Assembly (NCBI GenBank): GCA_030549495.1
Contig: JAUIRK010000306.1
Location: 310,001 to 374,000 of the forward strand
Reading direction: 5' to 3'
Source: Nectonema munidae
Lineage: Eukaryota; Nematomorpha; Nectonematoida; Nectonematidae
DNA length: 64,000 bases
The notes beneath the pieces were generated by a model. The model was given only the letters and a program-made list of their open reading frames with translations. It searched no databases and was not told the DNA's origin. Shown one piece after another: positions 22,674 to 34,541 of the stretch. The position numbers and the translations under genes are program-made. Position 1 is the first letter of the stretch; each line of letters starts with the position of its first letter.

Positions 22674-25600
22674 ATGGATAACTTGGACTCTTTGATTGTT
22701 GTTCTACGCGGAACTCTTTCTTCCAACATCAATGAGCGCAAAGAATCAGAAAAGTATTTGAAGTCTGCAGAACTTTCTAAAAATTATGGAATTATGTTGC
22801 TCAATTTAACGGGTACTGACAATCAAGATTTGTCGATACGAATTTGCGCTGCTGTCACTTTTAAAAACTACGTTAAAAAGTACTGGAAAGTTGTGAATGA
22901 TGATCCTGACTGCATAATAGCTGAAGATCGAGACAAAATCAAAGCTTCCATACTCAGCTTCATGACTTCACTTCCATTTGAATTACAGAAGCAAATCTCT
23001 GAAGCTATCAGCATTATTGGTCGTGAAGACTTTCCTGATAAATGGTCTAACCTCCTCCCAAATGTGATTAAAGAACTAAAGACAGGAAATTTGCGAATCA
23101 TAAACGCCGTCTTGCAAACCACTGATTCCATCTTTGAACGGTAAAACTTCTTTGTTTTTATGACAATTTTAATTAATCTTCTATTTCATTTCGTAGATAC
23201 CAGCATGAATTCAAGTCGAATGAGCTATGGAGTGAGATCAAGTATGTTTTAGATACCTTTGCCTCTCCCCTAACCGAACTATTTAAAAGCATGATGCAGT
23301 TACTTCAAAATACCTCTAACTTCACATTGGAGGATATTTTCCAAGCATTGATTTATATCAATAAAATATTTTATTCCTTAAACTCGCAAGATCTACCTGA
23401 ATTCTTTGAGGATAACATGAGACTGTGGATGGAAAATTTTCATATACTATTATCTGTTAGTCCTTCTATTTTAATCAACAATCAAAAAACTAATCAAAAC
23501 GAAGAAGGTCTTGTTGAAGTATTGAAGTGTCAAATTTGCAATAACGTAGCAATGTACGCTCAAAAATATGATGAAGAATTTGCCAAATTTTTGCCCAAGT
23601 TTGTTGAGGCTATTTGGTCTTTAGTGACGCAACTGAGCTCTGAAGTCAAATACGATAATCTTGTTACATCTGCAATCGAGTTTTTGGCAACTGTTGCACA
23701 AAATACATCAAACAAACAAATGTTCAACAATGAGCAAGCCTTCTCACACATCTGCAATAAAATTATTCTTCCAAATATGGAGTTGCGAAATTCTGATATC
23801 GAAATGTTTGAAGATAATCCCGAAGAGTTCATAAATATTGACATCGAAGAGTCGAATGTAGGGACCCGAAGAAAAGCGACGTCTGACTTGATTAAGGCCC
23901 TTAACTCTCAGTTTGAAGAGGTCCTAACTAAAAACTTTAGCCAGTTTGTGATCATCCTCTTGCAAAAGTATCAAGCTTCGCCATCCACTGAATGGAAGAG
24001 TAAAGACCTTTCCATATACTTGCTTACTTGCTTGGCCGTAAAAGGTAAGACCGAGGCTCAAGGAGTCACTGCTTCAAATAATCTCGTCAACATCACTGAC
24101 TTTTACAACAGTCACATTTTACCGGAGTTGCAAGAGCCTTCGAAAACTAGTCATGCAATTATTAAAGCAGATTCCTTAAAATTTTTAAGTGTATTCCGAA
24201 ATCAGTTACCTGAAGACATTTTGCGCTTCTCTTTTACCCTCATCATTCCCTTTCTTTCATTTTCTTCTTCCGTTATACATTCATATGCTGCTCATGCATT
24301 GGAACATCTTTTAATAACATTCAAGACTCCCATGTTCTCCAACACTGGGGATAATAACTCTCTACCTAAAGAGTGCCCACTAAACAAGCTAGTGATTACT
24401 AGTGAAGTTATAAAGAGCGTTGCTCCTCTTTTATTTGAATCTTCTTTTAAAACGCTGGAATCTTCGGATTCAAAAGAAAACGTTTATGTGATAAAGGCGA
24501 TCATGCGCTCGCTACACATATTGGGAAAGGAGATCGTTCCTCAACTTGCTTTGAGCGTTCTTGCTAAGCTGTCTGCTAAGCTCAGTGATGTAAGTAAGAA
24601 TCCTGGAAAACCCTTTTTCAATCACTATCTCTTTGAATCTTTATGCCTGAATATACGCTTCACTTGTTCAGCTTATTCAAATTTAACCAAGGACTTTGAA
24701 CAACATCTCTTACCTGTGATTCAATACATTCTTCAACAAGATATTACGGATTTTATTCCTTACACTTTTCAACTTTTATCTGTCTTGATTATTTCAATTA
24801 ATGAAGTGCCTTCTAATAGTCCATATAATAATTTGTACCCCTTTTTATTGACTCCTGCTCTTTGGGAACATTCTTACAATATTCCTGCGTTAATTCAACT
24901 TCTCGACGCTTATATTTTGAAATGTCCTCTTTTGATCCTTGAAAAACGCGAAAAGGTTTCTCAATTATTTGAAATAATTCAAAAACTAATCTCATCCAAG
25001 TCACATGATCACGAAGCTCTTTATATTTTACAAAAGTTATTTTATTATTTGCCAGACACTTTTGTAAATGCTTATACAAAGCAAGTTTTTGTCATGCTTT
25101 TTCAAAGACTGACTACAAATCGTACTCCCAAATACTCGAAAGCTCTCATTCTATTTTTTTGCTCTTTTGTTTGTAAGTTTGGGGCTTCAAACTTTATTAA
25201 ACTTGTCAATGATATTCAGCCTAAGATATTTGGGATGGTTGTTGAAAGACTGTTTCTTCAAGATGCTTCTAAAATAACCAAGGTTTCTAATAAACGAGTT
25301 GTTATTGTTGGATTGATTAAATTTCTGACGGATGCAGAACAGTATACCGTTCTTGGTGATTACGCACATTTTTGGCCTAAACTTTTCGAATTAGTTTTGC
25401 AGATTTTGAGTTCGTCTGGTGACGAGGTAAGCAAAGCTGAAGAAGATCCTCTTTCATACACTTCGGTTTGCAAAGGTGAAGTACGACTCTCCAATACTGA
25501 AAAAAATCACAATGAATATCAAACACAATACTCCCAATTATCCTTCTCTATATTCAAGCATTGCAATGAGTTTGTAGATTCTATTACTGATATGAAGGCA

Positions 25601-25741
25601 TTTTTTAACAAAAATCTAAGCATACTTTCTTCTTCATCAACCACTTCTTCCAAAGTTAATAGTTTTCTCGTTTCCTTGCCCTATGCTTCTGCCAAGACTC
25701 TTCAAGAGTTGCTTTCTTCTACTAATGTAAAATTGAATTGA
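22674..25741 (+). CDS. CSE1L: Exportin-2 (CSE1L/CAS), two exons
   Basis: Exon 1 is 22674-23140 and exon 2 is 23197-25741, joined through a split Arg codon (CG|A) into FER-YQHEFKSNELW, a strongly conserved CSE1 segment. The product is about 1003 residues; human CSE1L is 971. CSE1L binds RanGTP and carries importin-alpha from nucleus to cytoplasm so that it can import again. The N-terminus carries the importin-beta N-terminal domain (NERKESEKYLKSAE, then AAVTFKNYVKKYW, and FPDKWSNLLPNV near residue 140). The central CAS/CSE1 HEAT region includes NLVNITDFYNSHILPEL and the C-terminal CSE1 domain continues to the end. The first Met gives the usual MD.L...L..TL start. An AATAAA follows at 25796. 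No frame break was seen. Confidence 0.96.
23141..23196 (+). other. CSE1L: 56-nt GT-AG intron of CSE1L
   Basis: It begins GTAAAAC and ends TTTCGTAG. Removing it joins two halves of a conserved CSE1 segment in frame. It contains an in-frame stop in the unspliced reading. Confidence 0.93.
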
Positions 25742-25795
25742 ACCTGTTTAGTCAAATTTTGCGTAGAATCATGCGATCAGGTCATTTTTCAAATC

Positions 25796-25801
25796 AATAA
25801 A
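25796..25801 (+). terminator. AATAAA poly(A) signal of CSE1L
   Basis: A canonical hexamer 55 nt after the CSE1L stop codon, followed by T-rich sequence. Confidence 0.7.
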
Positions 25802-26400
25802 CTTTTGTTTTATATCCTTTTTTCACTTTTCAACATTTTTTGGCAGCTTTGAAAAATAATAATAATGGAAATAGAGATATGGATTATTGCCATCTTTTTC
25901 ATTTTTTCTTTATTATGGGAGATTAGATCAGTATCATAGATAATCCTAATTACAAATATTATTTTATAATTTTAAAATATGAAGTAAAATTTTTTTTATA
26001 ATTTATTTCGTCTCATAATCTTTGAGTAATTTAAGAACTCTTGTCAATTATGCTTATAATCTTTTAGAATTATTTTGCTAACATTTTTAAATATCTATCT
26101 TAAAAGAGATTATATTTTAGAACTTTATGATTTTTTCAATTAATCAATGAGATTTTAGGATAGCATAAATATAAACATTTATATCAGCGTTTGAAAAATA
26201 CTTAATTTTTCTTTTTTATTTAGATATCCAAACTAAGTACAAATAAGAAAAGTTAATTGATAGAGTATCGGCTGGTCATTTTCAAAATGCTATTTTTCTT
26301 ATCAATTCGGTAAAGAAAATAAAAGAAATTTAAAGCAATGTATCACTCTGAGAAGTATTGGCGCAGCAACTAGGTCTAAACTCTCTAAAGGTATAATGAA
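25802..26400. other. Intergenic, no gene seen
   Basis: AT-rich sequence between CSE1L and repeat B. Nothing recognised. Confidence 0.5.
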
Positions 26401-26404
26401 TAGT

Positions 26405-26665
26405 TTTTGAATAGTATGAATTTTTATTCAAAAGTTCTTATAAAAATGCTTTTATATTGTTAATATAGTGGTCCTTTGAGGAACTATATAGTTTAAAGGA
26501 ATTAGTATGTAACTTGTCTACACGGAAGATACTGTTTCCAATGAACTACTGGATAAAAATCTAGTATTGAGATTTTCAAAAAAAAAATCATTACCGTGAA
26601 AAAGAAGCGCCATACTTGTGAATCAAAAATCTTTAAACCTAATATTTCAATAATCACTTCCTTAA
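26405..26665 (+). repeat. Dispersed repeat B, copy 2
   Basis: About 255 bp, an inverted match of 5606-5860 (see there). The two copies are 21 kb apart in opposite orientation, so this is an interspersed element rather than local duplication. Confidence 0.7.
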
Positions 26666-26669
26666 AAAA

Positions 26670-27150
26670 GTGGTCTCAAAATTTTCAAGCAGTTAGAGTT
26701 ACCTGCAGGGCCTGTGGAGCCAGCAAGAGTAAAAAATTTAATTAGTCTTCGTCTTATTTAATTCTATTTTTATCATCGATTATTATTGATTAAAAATTTG
26801 TTTTTAAAAGTTTAAAAAGCAAAAGACAATTTTTTCCTTTATGAAATACTTTAACTTTTCGAGTTTTGCAAAACTCATCTGTAACATGTTTTGATGAAGA
26901 CATCCACTACCGTCATATTCTTTCAACTCCACAAAAGGACAAAGACATCCACTACCCTATGATTTGATATAATACATTCAATAATCTCTCATCATTTTCT
27001 TTACTATAACGTAAGCACATACAATAATTTTAATTGTTGCATAGCATGTTTAACGCGACATTACCACTCGAGACAATGAGAATTATAATGATCGAACGAC
27101 TTTGGCAAACTCCTATCAAGTTTACCCTTTTTCAATGTAGAGTTATCTAA
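26670..27150. other. Intergenic with a small direct repeat
   Basis: AAGACATCCACTACC occurs twice (about 26898 and 26941), about 43 bp apart. No gene was recognised. Confidence 0.45.
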
Positions 27151-27153
27151 CAT

Positions 27154-27352
27154 GCCTGCAAAACCTACAGCAGAGGAGAAAGCGTAACGCAATAAATGCA
27201 TATAACGAATGCAAACGGCCTAACGATTTTGCAATGATGAAAGTGAGCAGTTGTACCCTTGTGTACCAAGATATTCGTGCGCTAGTTCCAGGAAATGAAA
27301 GAGAACCATGGATATTTGCATGTGATAGGTTGTTTGGCGAAAGCATTCTTTA
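27154..27352 (+). other. Unrecognised coding-like stretch (~65 codons)
   Basis: An open frame runs from just after a stop near 27140 to TAA at about 27352, reading QQRRKRNAINAYNECKR, then NDFAMMKVSSC, LVYQDIRALVPGNERE and PWIFACDRLFGESIL. Codon use is less AT-biased than the surroundings. There is no upstream ATG apart from internal Met-Met, and no family is recognised. It could be a last exon, a fragment of a mobile element or chance. Confidence 0.2.
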
Positions 27353-27356
27353 AATC

Positions 27357-27450
27357 TATTCATTCACTTCAATCATTTCTTACTCACTTTCATTCCAATA
27401 AACATTCCCTTCAATCACACGTTACTCACTTTCATTTCAATAAACGTATG
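27357..27450 (+). repeat. Two ~42-bp tandem units with AATAAA
   Basis: TCAATCA-N-TTACTCACTTTCATT-CAATAAACA is repeated head to tail (about 27370 and 27412). Each copy contains an AATAAA hexamer. It directly follows the coding-like stretch at 27154-27352, so it might be its 3' UTR. Confidence 0.6.
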
Positions 27451-27459
27451 TTTTTAATT

Positions 27460-27854
27460 TTTTAGGTTATATCAAATTTCATAACTCTTAAAATATTAAA
27501 TAGATGTTTTGGATTTTTTCTACTTCTATTTATAAAAATTCATCCTAAACCTTTAAGGAAATTTAGGTTTATTGAATACCACGACTATGTTGCGTAAAAT
27601 TTACGTAACAACCATTCATTTTCCAATAACATAGGCAACATTCTGTAGTTTTTTCAAGGCATGTCCCATCCCTATGAATGTTTTTGCTGAATCAACTTTT
27701 CAAGTAAAACCTTCAGACAAAATGCAACAGTACCAGCTTTTAGCTTTATAGATTGGAGAAAAATATTGAGAACTGGTCAATATTTTATTGTGGAAAATGG
27801 GAAAAATGGCGAATACCTTGTGATTGCCTGATCCTCGCACTGAATGTGCTCCAT
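27460..27854. other. Intergenic, no gene seen
   Basis: AT-rich left flank of piggyBac-2. A 79-codon frame starting at 27753 crosses the transposon end and is not considered real. Confidence 0.5.
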
Positions 27855-30162
27855 TTAACCCTTCTATTTACCTCAAAAAAAGAACATTTAAGTACTTCGG
27901 GTGAATATAACCCATTGGTGTTTTTATCAACACAGAGTAAAAAACAAGGAATTTTTTTTAAAAACAACTATGTACAACCTTTGCACAAATAAATCACATG
28001 TTTTTTGCATAAAAATTTATGGCACTTTGCTTGTTTTATTATCACAAGTTGAAAGACAATCCGAGCATCGTTTTCTTTTGATTTGCCTTTCGACTGGTAA
28101 AACTGAACTTTTCTCTTGTATTTTGTTCACTATTCTAGTAGCGTTTTCACATCTTGGCACAAACTTGCGAATTGATATTGAAGGTTTGATGAGATCATTA
28201 CCCAAAATTTCTATGAATTTCCTCCTTTTTGTGTTTGAAAATGCTTTACTCCATTGAGGATCAACTTCTGTCCAAATTATGAAAGCATTAAAAACGGAAA
28301 CATCAATCATATTTGAAAAAACTTCCATCGGCCACCTCTTTGTTCTTCTGTTACAGGTGAAATTAGAAATCATGTTATCCATAGTGTCTACAGAACCATT
28401 TGTTTTATTATAGTCAGGACATTCTTGGTTTTTAATCGTTTCTATCACTGACTCAGTAGGACAACGCTTTTATATTTTTTGGAAACGTATGAGACTATGG
28501 TTGTATTTTCTGTAAAGAAGAACTTTGAAGAAAAAACATTGCTTGATTTTTGTTTGATTACAAGTGGTGTAGCTATGGCTTGTTTTTCCTCGTTGTTCCA
28601 AGTAAAGTGATTCTTTTTTTCAAAAGTGATTGAGCTAGAGAGTAGGAGGTAAAAAGTTATCGCAGGTAACATTTTGACTTGTCAAATCTAAGGCTAAATT
28701 CAGAACCACTTGGATGCCTTGTTTTTTTGTGGTGGCAATCCAAGTTGTTTTCCATTGTAAATTTCCATTTGGTAGGCATAAAAAGAGTGTGAATCGCAAA
28801 GTGTTCAAATCTTGATTCCATATTTTGCTGGCTTGTTTGGAATATGTTGGTGAAATTGACATCTTCCCCTGAATGCTACCAATTGTTCGTCAACGGTGAC
28901 ATTAGTACTAACGTTGTACATTATAGATAAATTTTCAAATCAGTTTTCCCAAACGTTGCGAATCGGTACCTATTTATTAAAACTTCCACGACTTTTTCTA
29001 GAGTATTTGTCGTTCAAATGTATGACTCTAATAATTTCACGAAAACGTTTTTGAGACATTGTTACTCTAAATATCGCTTTGCCAGTATTTGAGTCCCATA
29101 AACTTTCTGTAGATTCGCAGTATGATTTATATACACCTGCTAAAATAAGCAGACCAATATATGCTTCTAACTCTTCTTCTGTAATCATTGTCCATTGTTC
29201 TTGAAAAATACACTTTCCATATGTGTTTGAGTGAAGCAAAATAATTTTCAGAATAGAGTTTGTAAAAAAAAGAAAAAAGAAGGCTTCCGGTCTTTTGCTC
29301 TGGAAATGGCATATTTGTTTGGACCAGGCTTTTTCTTTATTATACTTGCACTTGAAATCCTACCACTATCGGAAAAAGGCTTTTCACTCTAAGTAATCAT
29401 GCTATCTTTTGATTTGAAACATTCACATTGGGTTTCACTCAAGGAATCTTCATCAGAACTCAAATCTGAGTTAGAAGATACAGCTGATATATGATCTTCA
29501 GACTTTGATGTTGAACCACTATTTTCGTCTGATATGTACTCAAAAGACTCACTAAAATCCATGTGAATAAATTAGATAATTAGTAAAGGATGGGATGATA
29601 AAGAATGTGATAACTAAAACTAATTGGAAAGGCAGAACAAGAAACAAATCAAAAAAGACAAAGCAAATGATGTATCAAAAATAACATATGGTGGAGAATG
29701 AATATTGATGCATATAAAAACATAAAGGAAGTGATTATCAAGCAACGCTTCCTTAATAACACATGTTTCAAAAAACAAACTCATCGATGAAAATTTATTT
29801 TTCAGTTGTTACAAGCAATGAATCAATAAACAATAGTAGCAAAAAGTGAAGAATGATTGTTGAAGCATACACAGACACACGCTAGCACAAACTTATACTT
29901 TAATTTATCGTTTGTTTACATATTCATTGTTTTCAATATTTTCAATGTTATCGGTCTAATTGATCCGAGAAATTTTAATGTAACAAAGTTATTTTTTCCC
30001 CAGTCATGAACTAAAGTTTTTCAAATTTGTTTAAAATATATCAAATTCAAAGTATAGAACAAAGTCACAAATAACTAGCTCTTGAAAAATTTTTTAGATA
30101 TGAATTTTTATTTAAAAATCTTGTCTTTGTCAAATACACCCGAAAGTAAATAGAAGGGTTAA
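27855..30162 (-). mobile_element. piggyBac-2, both ends present, broken
   Basis: Perfect 17-bp inverted ends TTAACCCTTCTATTTAC at 27855-27871 and, reversed, at 30146-30162. Each includes the TTAA target. A subterminal motif TTCGGGTG is also inverted (27896-27903 and 30137-30144). The element is 2308 bp long. The transposase inside, on the minus strand, is interrupted, so the copy could only move with a transposase supplied elsewhere. Perfect ends suggest modest age despite the coding decay. Confidence 0.9.
28017..29563 (-). pseudogene. piggyBac-2 transposase, broken
   Basis: Minus strand. An acidic Ser-rich N-terminus (MDFSESFEYISDENSGS, start at 29563) leads into the catalytic domain: EEELEAYIGLLILAGVYKS, SLWDSNTGKAIFRVTMSQKRF, a KIWNQDLNT..LFLCLPNG segment, VTCDNF, then NKTNGSVDTMDN and RRTKRWPMEVF. 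The C-terminal cysteine-rich domain begins at KRCSDCLSTC. The N-terminal part has an early stop, and the domain is spread over five pieces (28970-29239, 29127-29312, 28635-28862, 28445-28672, 28017-28448) with several frame changes. Some expected stretches between pieces are missing. Confidence 0.88.
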
Positions 30163-31090
30163 AAGAGAAAAAGGGAATAATTTGTTACAAAGAGAATGAA
30201 TAAGTTGTGCAAATAAATGCTCAATTCTTTTATTTGTTCTTTGCCGAAGCTTTGAATTTTTTATGAATACATTTTGCACTTGATTTGAGACCTCAACCAC
30301 TGTTATCTCAACCATACTTTTATTCTCTTTATTTTCTTCATTATTTATATTTAAATGAAATTTTTGACTATAGTTCTTGTGAAGACTAGTTAGACCGGGT
30401 TTACGAGATTTTGTCCAGACGAGATTTTACGTACACGAGAATTTGTCAACAAAAAAGAAATGACGTAAAAAGCCAGATTTCAACGAAAACAAAATAACCT
30501 AGCATTCTAATTATTTTATTTAAATTAATTACTAATGAAATCTTTTTTTAAACCATTTATCAATGAAATCTTTTTTAAACCATTTATTAATAAAATCTTT
30601 TTTTTATGCCACTAAAATTTATCCATTAAATCTTGGGTTTCTGTTAATAACTATATAACCTAGTTATATTTCGGGATGCAAAACTCTCAATTTAGTAAAC
30701 GATTAAAGTACAAGAAGGGTAAATTTTACCCATTGTCATTTCCAAAGTGTTATATCTTCCAAATTGATTTTTATATTTGCCACATATTTTGTGACTTCAA
30801 ATTTTAATTTTGCCATACAATAACGATTATTTAAAGAAATAACAATAAAGAGGAAAGAATATAGTCATGAAATATTTTTAATATTTCTGAATATTTATTG
30901 GTAAACAAAATTTTATAAAATTTAAAGGATAAAACTAAACATTAGAACTGTAAAATTTTTTGGGTATTTGTTACCCATAGTTGTATTTTACCATATAACA
31001 ATTTTGACGTACACTAAGCGTTAACAGAAAAGGGGCAATTTAAGATTATTCTTTCTTTCTATAAAATTTTAAAAAGTTTAGCCAAAATCA
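30163..31090. other. Intergenic, short repeats only
   Basis: Three ~31-bp units built on AATGAAATCTTTTTTTAAACC lie at about 30535-30605. Two short palindromes, GGGTAAATTTTACCC (about 30717) and GGGTATTTGTTACCC (about 30961), lie 240 bp apart. No gene was recognised. Confidence 0.5.
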
Positions 31091-31223
31091 CATTTTAATA
31101 ACGAAAACTCATTAAAAGTTTAATGAAAAACACGTAATAGATTTATAATCTAATCAAATATTAAAATTTTCTAAAGAAAGAATTTATTTTTATAAATATT
31201 AATGAGTTTTCGTTATTAAAATA
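31091..31223. repeat. Foldback with 23-bp perfect arms
   Basis: CATTTTAATAACGAAAACTC (starting 31091) recurs inverted at 31201-31223, with about 87 bp between. Probably a small MITE or the relic of one. No target duplication was established. Confidence 0.6.
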
Positions 31224-31224
31224 T

Positions 31225-31850
31225 GTTTTTAATTCTTTTGAAAAATGATTCTCTTGAATATTAGTAATCCATAACAAATTTTAAACTTATTTCATATATT
31301 GAAGTTTTGAAATCTTCCATAACCTCAAGAGGTTGGACACTGGAGACAACCCCTTATAATTTTTACCCGCTATCTTCTAAACTCAATAATTTTATCTAGT
31401 ATAATCTTTCTAAGCCTAAAAAGTTGATATATAATAACAAAGGGGAGACAACGGTGTAAAGATCATTGTGATTGCTAGACTTTTTGGTGTGTTTAATTTG
31501 ATACTGTTTATAATAAAGTTTGCTCCGTGCTTGATTTGAAATAATAAAAACGAGGTTAAAGTCATTGGGTTTTTGAATATTCTTTCAATTATCGAAATTT
31601 TGCTGTTCTTTTAATTTTCATAATTGCTCTTTGTTTGATTTGAAGTAATAAAAATTGGAAGACAACTTGGTAAAAATTATTGTGTTTTTGAAAAGGAATA
31701 GGGAAGCAATTTTTGATGATCTTTATTTTATAGTGATACTATTATAACGAAGTATTAGAAAAAGAATAAAAGATTTTTGGAATAAGGGTTAGGGTTAGAT
31801 AATATCATTTTTAAAATATATTTTCAAAAAGTGAAACTTAAATTTTGTAG
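31225..31850. other. Intergenic, no gene seen
   Basis: AT-rich. Two AATAATAAAAA-type stretches (about 31540 and 31645) share short similarity (GATTTGAA-TAATAAAAA). No gene. Confidence 0.45.
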
Positions 31851-31854
31851 ACTC

Positions 31855-32400
31855 CGGCATAACCTGCAATAAATTAAAATTTTATTGCATTCGGATTTGC
31901 GTTTTATATACGAAAACTGTCTACAGAACATCCTCCATTCATAATTATTTAATTTTCTATAATAAAGCGATTATCTTGATTTTTTTGAATGAGTTTGCTA
32001 AATGTCTCAATTATTTTTGCGGTTTACATCTAAAATTTCTTTATTATGTAAATTTTAACACAAAAAAGATATTTTTTTATATTAAATCAAACGTCGATTT
32101 CATCTTCTGTCTTAGTTTTCGCAATAAGAGTGTTAAAATATTTCATAGTGTCAATTTTGCATTTTATATACAAAAACTGTCTACAGAACATCCATTCAGA
32201 AATATTAAATTTTTTTTATAATAAATCGATTATGCTGATTTCATTTTTCAACTCAGTATTTAAAATAAAGGTTTGAAAATGTTTAATAGTGTAATTAAAA
32301 ATATGATAAATTGACTATCTTAGTTTAATTTCTAGACTTAGTTTTCGCATTTAATGTTTGAAAATATCTGAATGTGTCAATCTAATGTGCGTTTTAATTC
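31855..32400 (+). repeat. Tandem-repeat family A, copy 2 (about 4 diverged units)
   Basis: Units of about 125-140 bp share GCGGTTTACATCTAAAAT, AATCGATTATGCTGATTTC, CTTAGTTTTCGCA and ACTGTCTACAGAACATCC. The same motif order occurs in the better-preserved 153-bp array at 54.6-55.25 kb. A frame at 31976-32221 lies in this repeat and is not a gene. Confidence 0.65.
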
Positions 32401-32624
32401 TTTTATTAAAAATTTAAATAAAATATATATTTGTATTACAAGGTTTTCATTCTGACTCCATGCCTGGAGCGGTTTGCGTATTCTTTCGGGCAGTTAAAGT
32501 CAATAAAGAGAACTTTTTTTTATTTTAACGTTTTTGAGGATGAATCTAAATACCTTTGTTAAAAATTTTATAGATCAATAAAGCAATTTTTTCCTAAAAA
32601 AGTCAATATTTTATAATTAGGTTG

Positions 32625-32765
32625 ATTGGTGGAAGATATTAAACTTATGATAATTCACAATTTTTGTGAATTTGTTTTTAAGAGTTGGAAGCCTTGTCTA
32701 TCGAACCCCTGACCTTCAACTGTTAAGCTGAGAGGTACACCCTAACACTATTGAAGCTCCTAGAA
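32625..32765 (-). mobile_element. tRNA-derived SINE, older copy
   Basis: About 140 bp matching the intact SINE at 40990-41169: TCACAATTTTTGTGAATTTG, then ATCGAACCCCTGACCTTCAA and TTAAGCTGAGAGGTACACCC. On the minus strand this gives the tRNA-like head with box B GGTTCGAT. Parts of the body are deleted and no clean target duplication was seen. Confidence 0.8.
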
Positions 32766-32769
32766 TAAG

Positions 32770-33539
32770 CTTAACCTTTGTTAAAAATAATTTTTGAGAT
32801 TGCTAAATTATTAATATTGCATTTTTGACATTTCTTTCTATACTCTTAAGCACAATTGGGCACTCGTGTCCCATAAAATAAAATATGTTTTAATTTATAT
32901 AAAAAAATTCATTTAGCTAACGATTTCTTTTTAAAATATGGGCCTTAAAATGATGTTTTAAGTAGGACAATATTTTAAGAAAAATTTTTTAAGACCAAAT
33001 TGTTTTTATTAAATATAAAACCAAATATCTAAAGTATGAAATTATGCAGAATCTATATTATTGTATAAAATATTTTAGCAAAAATGGGAATTTCGCATAA
33101 ACTATTTTAATAAGATATTTTCACAATTTACATCAAAAATTGAACAAATTTTTTATCAATAAATTTATAAATAAAAAAACCTATTTTCTTAATTAAAAAT
33201 TATAGATTTCTAATTATTATTATATAGCTCAATGTTTTTTTCTTTTAGGTCAATTATTATTTGACAACTTTTGGCTCAATTTTATCCTCTACTGATTACA
33301 AAATAATTTTTTACAAATAAAATCAACTTTTTGAAGTCGTTATGACAATTTTTGAAGTTTTTACAGGCCAATTTTTGTTGCCCTTTGTAATGATAATAGG
33401 AAAATTTTAATCAAATTTATTTTTCATCGCCACTTGATTTTTGTGTCTGTCTGTGATTATAAAATTACAAATTATTAAATTAAATTAAAATAATTTAGCC
33501 TACATATTGGATACACTTATTATAATTTTATACAATCTT
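32770..33539. other. Intergenic, no gene seen
   Basis: AT-rich left flank of the hAT element. Nothing recognised. Confidence 0.5.
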
Positions 33540-34254
33540 GCATTACTAGGGTGACCAATCGTCCTCCTTCTGGAAGGACAGTCCAACTTTTTTGTGTCTT
33601 GTCCTCCTTTCAAACTTGTCCTTTTAGTGTCCTCCTTTTTGAAAAAAAGGTTTTTGTTTCTCCTTTTTAAAACCTTGGCATAATTATTTCCACAGAAAAC
33701 ATTAATTTGAAATCTGTTTTTCTTACGAAACTAAAAGTTTAATTTAGATAATAGAATTTAGAAGATTGTTTTTTTTATTTATTTATTCTCTATATCATCT
33801 ACACTCATACAGAATTTTTTTAGTTCAATTACTAGCAGGTGTGCCAGGTTTTTTTGAGGCAGTCAACTTTTTTCGGTTTTTTAGATTTTATTTGGTGGCA
33901 ACAAATTAATTTTACTTTTTTTTCTTTTTGATTTTTAATTTTATTCCGCTCTAGTTTCTTTTTTTTCTGATAATAAAAAAACCATATTTTTTTATCTTTA
34001 GGTAGTTGAAATTTAGAAATGTTATATATTTTTATTATTTTTGAGATAAATTAAGTGGTTTCTATTTAAAATTTGAATCCTGTTTTTTGTTCATTTGAAA
34101 ACAAAAACGGGATAGTTCAAAGATTCTAGCTAACTAAGTTTATTTTATGTCTTAAGACATAAATACTTGTATAAAATTAAAATTTTTTAGATAAAACGTT
34201 TTGTAAAAATGATTGTACCGCTGTAAAGTTTTTTTAAATATTTTTATCTTCTGG

Positions 34255-34400
34255 TTATATCTGGTTGCGTGGGTGTTTGATTTGAGTGCCGGATATGAAA
34301 ATGGTTAATCCAGGTTTAAGTCCAGCCCTTGCCAAAAACTCATAGCTTGATGTGAGCGATGCTTCTTCGCCTTATCAATGAAAATTCCATACCACCTTTA
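34255..34400 (+). mobile_element. Possible tRNA-derived SINE inside the hAT
   Basis: A box A-like TGGTTGCGTGGGT (34262-34274) is followed about 40 nt later by a box B-like GGTTTAAGTCC (34313-34323), then CAGCCCTTGCC. The tract is richer in GC than its surroundings. It differs from the other SINEs in the window. Called only from the spacing of promoter-like boxes. Confidence 0.35.
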
Positions 34401-34541
34401 ACATTTATTATCATTTATTTTATAAATATTATATCGAAAAAATCAAAGATTTTTTATTATTTTTAAATTTGTATAATTTAAATGAACCATTGTCTTTAAT
34501 TTTTTAGTTAAACTTTATTTGGATTTTCTAAAAAAGATAGC

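Noticed and set aside
24813-25369. Minus-strand frames of 60-88 codons inside CSE1L
   Set aside because: Antisense shadows of exon 2, with no independent features.
30717-30975. GGGTAAATTTTACCC and GGGTATTTGTTACCC as ends of a transposon
   Set aside because: Both are self-palindromes, their flanks do not match inverted or direct, and no duplication was found.
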